Assembly (NCBI GenBank): GCA_002179805.1
Contig: NAVB01001478.1
Coordinates: 1 to 20,228 of the forward strand
Origin: Acanthamoeba lenticulata
Lineage: Eukaryota > Discosea > Longamoebia > Acanthamoebidae
Direction of reading: 5' to 3'
Length of the DNA: 20,228 bases
Shown: positions 15,681 through 20,228 of the stretch, piece by piece
Position numbering within the stretch: position 1 is the first letter of the stretch
Layout of the letters: each line of letters begins with the position of its first letter
The notes under the pieces: model-generated
Told to the model about the DNA's origin: nothing
What the model saw: only the letters and a program-made list of their open reading frames with translations
The model's database searches: none
Program-made: the position numbers and the translations under genes

Positions 15681-18600
15681 ATGGCGACGAGATGGAAGAT
15701 GCGTGCACACAACCCTGTGCGGATCTTTGGCTCTTCGTCATGTGCCTCATTTCCTCGCGGTATTATCTTTCTTCTTGTGTTGCTTGTGCCGAGCTTTCCG
15801 TATTTACTCACTCGCGAGTAGCGCTGCCGTTACGTGGGTGTCTGCCTACGGCACACGCGTCAGTCCGGCGGCTGCCCACTGAGTCCTGGCGGCAGGCACA
15901 CGAAAAGACACGCTCTTGCTGGTTGAGCACCTCCTCTGGCCAGGACTCTGCAGGCCAACAGGCCGGAAGCCACGGCAGCGTTCCGGAGGTAGCGGAGCCG
16001 TGGAAATACGTGCTCTTCAGCGACTTGCACGTCGGCGCCTCCACCATCGACCGGTGCGTCGCGGCCCTTGGCCACGTGCGCGATTTGGCGCAAGCCGAGG
16101 CCGCCCCGGTGGTCTTCCTGGGGGACTTTTGGCACCACCGCCACTCGCTCCAGGTCCGTCACGTCGACCGGTACGTCCTGCCAGCCAGCCCGGGTGGACC
16201 TGAGCACAGCCACGATGAAGGTGACGATGATGCCTTGCGGTGCGCAACGCAGTTTGCTGCACGAGTTCCAGAAGTGGAGCGACGCCGGGGTGCGGGCCAC
16301 CTTCATCCCCGGCAACCACGACCAGGTGAGCATGGACGGCCTCGTGCACGGGATCAGCCTGTTCGGCCTCTTTCCCAACATCACCATCGCCACGCGGCCC
16401 ATCTACGACCGTGCCACCCGCACGGCCTTCCTCCCGTGGCGCGAGGACTCGGCCGAGCAGCAGAGCCAGTTTGCCCACATCGGAGAGGCCCTCGAGCCGC
16501 GGCTCGCTGAAGGCGCGCCTCCAAGTACGGGACCTTGCTCCTCTCTTTGGATGGAGCGCGCGGCGTATGCTGACTACCGGTCGCCATCGTCTTTTTCCCT
16601 CTTTCGCACAGGCTGGACCATCTTTGCGCACGCAGAGGTCGGCGGGGCTGTGGCCAACGGCGGCCACCTCGCCGCCGGACGCATCTCGAGGTATTTAATT
16701 CAAAGATTTAAGATATATCTTTTTCTTTTCATACATATTTACTATTACGTGCAGGGCACAGATCGAGCAGGTGGCGCGAGCATGCTACGTAGGGCACTAC
16801 CACAAGCGGCAGCTCATCGGTGCGTGCTTCACATTCTTCACCACAACGAACGCCCTTTTTGTTCACTGTTGGGTGATCAGGGGACCGCATATGGTACATC
16901 GGCAGCCCCTTTGAGCAGAACTTTGGCGAGATGAACGACGTACGCACCGCGTTGGTCTTTTCTCTGTCCCGTCAGCCGGGCCCTTGCCTTTGCTTTGGTC
17001 TGAGTTCGCGGTTTCTCGTGTTCAGCCGCACGGCGCCGCGGTGGTCTCGTCGGCGGACATCGTCCCGCGCTTCGTCAACTTTGAGAAGATGCCCAAGCAC
17101 TGGCGCTTCGCCTTTCCGGTCGACTTTGCTGGCCTTTCCGAGGTCAAGCAGCCGTCGCCGGCAACGGCCGGCGCGGAACGTCCTTCCGAGCTTGTGCGCC
17201 CGCACGACATCGTCGAGGTCACCTCACCTCTCCTTGACTTGGCTGGGCTTGGGCGAACGCAAGTTGACGTGTTGTGATGGCCAACACAGGTGACGAGCTC
17301 GCACGAGGACATGCGCACCGACGAGTTCGAGCAGGCGATGGCCCAGCTGGCCGAGAAGGAGGTCCTCCTCCGCCGCATCATCAAGCGCCGCGACGGCCCG
17401 GTCCCGGTCGACCGCGCCGCCGGCGACGGCCCAGCCGTGGCCCCGGGCGCCGAGTTCGAAGCCACGACCGAGAAGGCCGCGGCGGCCGCGGCCGAGGGCT
17501 ATTCATCGCACATGCTGGACCACTTTGTGCACGAGTATGTCGACATCTATGCCCGCGGCGGCGCCTCGGGCGAGGCGGCGGCGGGCCCGAGCCCGCCGGA
17601 CCGCACGTCGCTGGTCGAGTTTGCGCGCAGGGCGCTGTCCGAAGTGGCCCACCAGCCCAACGCCATCCGGCCGCTGGGCAAGGTGGTTTCCTTCAAGAGC
17701 CTCGCGGTAGAGGACTTTTGCGCCATTCGCGGCCGAGTCGACCTCGACTTCCAATCCACCGGTCCGGTTCTGTCTCCGATGCGTACATGTCTCCACGGCC
17801 CTTGGCTGACTCGTCTTTGCAGGAATGGCGCTGCTGCGCGGCCCGATGGGCGTGGGCAAGACCTCGCTCGGGGACGCGCTCACCTGGTGCCTCTACGGCA
17901 CCACGACACCGCGCAAGCCCGGTACCGCATGCGTGCATGCACGCGCCAATGCGCCCGCTGATCTCCATTCCCGGGAAAGGCCACGACTCACGAGTGGCGT
18001 GACGTGGGTCCACATCAGGCGCTGCTGCGGCGTCATTGCGCGGAGACGAGGTCATCCACGACGAGGCCAAGGAAGTGTCCGTCACGCTCCACCTCGAGGT
18101 CCTCCTGCCTCCATCTCCCATGCCTCCTCCCTCCCCCCGGGGTCCCGCGCTGCCTCGCGACCAAGGCCTTTTTTCACGTTCAACGCGTTGAACCGCACCT
18201 GCAGGTGGACGGGAAGCCGCTCGCGATCTCGCGGTCCAAGCGAAAGGGCGCTGGCGCCAAAGTCAAGATCGAGGGCCTCGCGGTAACTTCTTCTCCGTCA
18301 TCATCTTGAGGCTAATGACAACTTGTTGTCACCATCATCATCATGCTCATGAGCTTGCTCGTCTCACCTGTGCAGGAGCCCGAGGGCGTGCGGGACCAGC
18401 AGACACTGGTGAACAACATCGTCGGGCTCGACTTTGACATGTGGCGCATGTGCGTCTATCTTGGCCAGGGTACTGCTCGCCTCCTTCCCCGTGAGGCATG
18501 CGCGAGACACGCATGAGGAATGTGAGGAATGTGGGCGCGCATGACCCAGTCGTCTGATCCCGGGGCAGGGGCGGTCTCCAACTTTGTGACGGACGCCGAC

Positions 18601-20206
18601 AAGCGACGGAAGGAGCTACTGGCGCGGACCCTCAATCTGGGCGCGTGCGCGCTCGCGCAGAAGATGGCCAAGGAGCAGAAGAAGCAGTCCGAGGCCGAGC
18701 TGGAGCGGGCCAAGCTTGAACTCGCCCGCGCCACGTCCTCGCACGACACCTGGACCCAAGTGCGGCCTTCCTCGTCCTCTCTCTATTCTCTTTGGCTCTG
18801 GACCGGAGCCACTCACGTCCCCTGCTGGGTCGGGCCGCAGATCGACTACGACGAGCAGGCCCGGACGTGGGCCGACGAGAACAGGAAGGCGGCCGAGGCG
18901 GCTGACGCCAAAGCGGCCGAGCTTCGGCAGCAGTTGGACGGCTACAACCTGTACGGCGCATCATTCCCTCCTCGCGTGGCCATGAACGATGACCACCGAG
19001 GGAGGGCCCTTGGAAGATAATGAAGAAGATGATGATGATGAATGCTGATCATGCTCTCCTGCAGGATGGAGGGCAAGGAGGAGAAGGAGTGGACCAACAA
19101 GAAGCTGCAGGTGCAGACTTCCATCGGCCTCTTGAACAAGGCCATGAGCCTCGCCGCGGCCAAGCACCAGACCGCCACGAGCGACCTCGCCAAGCGGTTC
19201 GTGCCCTCTCCCCCCCCCAACCAACAAAGGAAGAAATAATGAAAGAAATGAAGAATAAATAAAGAAGCTCACGCGCGAGTGGTGCGTAGGCTGGGCCAGC
19301 TGCAGGCCGAGCAGGCCGCCAACGAGAAGGAGAAGAAGAAGATGGAAGATGAGATCCATCGCCGACACACCTCGCCCGGCGCTGCCACCGTCATCGTACC
19401 TTTTGCTCGCGCTTATGCTTCTCTTTCACGCCATTGGACCACTTATTTTGCTCGTTTTTTGGTCCAAACGTGAAACTTGTTGAAGAATGTGAAGAATGCA
19501 GCGACGGCAGACACGTGCAACACGTGCGGGCAGCCCATCTCGGGCGAGATCAAGGAGCGGCTCGTGGCCGACCTGCGGGCCAAAGTCGAGGAGCGGAGCG
19601 CGCTGCTCGGGCGCCTCCTGGACGAGCGCCGCACGCTGGAGGGCACGCTCGAGGCCGAGAAGCGCGACTTTGCCGAGCAGCGGCAGAGCAAGGAGCGCGA
19701 GCTCGAGCAGCTCCACCGTCAGTCCACCGAATGCGCGGAGAAGCTCACCATCGCCGCCAACATGCGCAACAACCGCAAGAATGTCGAGCGCGCGCTGAGC
19801 GACGCCCTGGCCCAGGTCGCCAAGCTCAAGTCAGGTGCGTGACGAGCCTTGACCACACTTTTGGTCTTTAAGAGCACAGCTGACGTCAGCCTTCTTGTGC
19901 GATCCTCAACAGCCAAGAATCCGTTCGAGGAGAAGAAGGCCGAGAAGGACGCGCAGGTGCAGGCCCTCCTGCAGTCCATCCGGGACATCAAGGTGAACCT
20001 CAACGTCATCATCTCTGCTGGTGGCGCACTGACTCCAGACGCGCGCACACACACACACGCACACAAACACGGGCCCAGGCCGCTCTGGGCAGCACCGAGC
20101 AGCAGCTCCGCGTGGCTGAGTTCTGGGACACGGGCTTCGGGCCCAAGGGCATCCCCGTGACCGCCCTCAGCGCCGTCCTGCACGAGCTCGAGGACTACGC
20201 CAACCA
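15681..20206 (+). CDS. Fused SbcD/gp47-like nuclease and SbcC/Rad50/gp46-like ATPase (3' partial)
   Basis: Predicted DNA-end-processing protein, about 1,000 residues in the window and running off it. Exons: 15681-15759, 15822-16170, 16253-16524, 16612-16690, 16755-16819, 16881-16939, 17026-17217, 17290-17761, 17823-17921, 18019-18098, 18205-18282, 18376-18469, 18569-18759, 18841-18950, 19065-19196, 19290-19395, 19495-19834, 19913-19992, 20079-20206. Residues 1-90 are Arg/Ser/Ala-rich, like a mitochondrial presequence. Metallophosphoesterase motifs: FSDLHVG (D94, H96), GDFWHHR (D128), GNHD (163-166), FAHAEV (H240), GHYH (273-276), YIGSPFEQNFGE. After a linker, VVSFKSLAVEDFCAIRG starts the ATPase; Walker A GPMGVGKTS at 529-537; Q-loop YLGQG (Q639). 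Then coiled coil, zinc hook CNTC (827-830), and coiled coil reaching FWDTGFGPKGIPV. Signature motif and Walker B should follow outside. The junction intron 17218-17289 contains an in-frame TGA, so fusion depends on its removal. The acceptor of exon 17 may be 19486. Confidence 0.87.
19879..19890. repeat. 12-bp palindrome containing TGACGTCA
   Basis: GCTGACGTCAGC is a perfect palindrome in an intron of the fusion gene. It has the form of a CRE/bZIP site, but position and chance expectation give little support for function. Confidence 0.5.
20041..20068. repeat. CA microsatellite in an intron of the fusion gene
   Basis: An imperfect CA run (GCGCACACACACACACGCAC...) just upstream of the acceptor at 20077-20078. 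Such a tract is prone to length variation. Confidence 0.75.
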
Positions 20207-20228
20207 GTACGTGCGCGTTCTTTTTTCT

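Noticed and set aside
16984..17277. Ending the metallophosphoesterase gene at TGA 17275-17277
   Set aside because: Canonical GT...AG sites at 17218-17289 keep phase, and only 33 bases would remain before the next possible ATG, leaving no room for a separate promoter. Kept as the main way to refute the fusion.

Overview
The window reads as nuclear DNA of a free-living amoebozoan, most like Acanthamoeba. It has GC-rich exons with G/C third positions, many short GT-AG introns (about 45-240 nt), compact intergenic spacers, and Pol III-type tRNA genes without encoded CCA. No assignment was checked against a database. Exon borders were built by hand, by requiring GT/AG sites, matching phase across each junction and family-like sequence on both sides.

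Layout. 1-3778 (+): 3' part of a transcription-factor gene joining an RFX-type winged helix to a Pro/Gln/Ser-rich linker and a region resembling the middle homology region of fungal regulators. 3922-4636 (+): selenoprotein F (Sep15) homologue that keeps the N-terminal Cys-rich module but has no Cys or Sec at the redox site. 4699-6291 (+): galactose-1-phosphate uridylyltransferase (GalT) family enzyme with its zinc and active-site residues present. 6508-8595 (+): unrecognised protein with a nucleotidyltransferase-like signature. 8716-8937 (-): tRNA-Met(CAT) and tRNA-Pro(AGG). 9136-10668 (-): intronless secreted FAD oxidoreductase. 10938-11010 (-): tRNA-Asn(GTT) with a bacterial/plastid-like body. 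11093-11797 (-): secreted ependymin-like protein. 12112-15584: a TTAA-flanked DNA transposon with identical 77-bp inverted repeats and a multi-exon transposase gene on the minus strand. 15681 to the right edge (+): a 19-exon stretch encoding an SbcD/gp47-type nuclease domain joined to an SbcC/Rad50/gp46-type ATPase with a zinc hook.

The most striking item is the last gene. Eukaryotes normally encode MRE11 and RAD50 separately; here both halves of an SbcCD-like DNA-end-processing machine appear in one reading frame, behind an N-terminus that looks like a mitochondrial presequence. The transposon sits 100 bp upstream of its ATG and may be young, because its two ends are identical. Apart from that proximity the genes do not form an evident pathway, as is usual for a eukaryotic locus. 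The selenoprotein F homologue, the FAD enzyme and the ependymin-like protein all carry N-terminal signal peptides and so share the secretory pathway.
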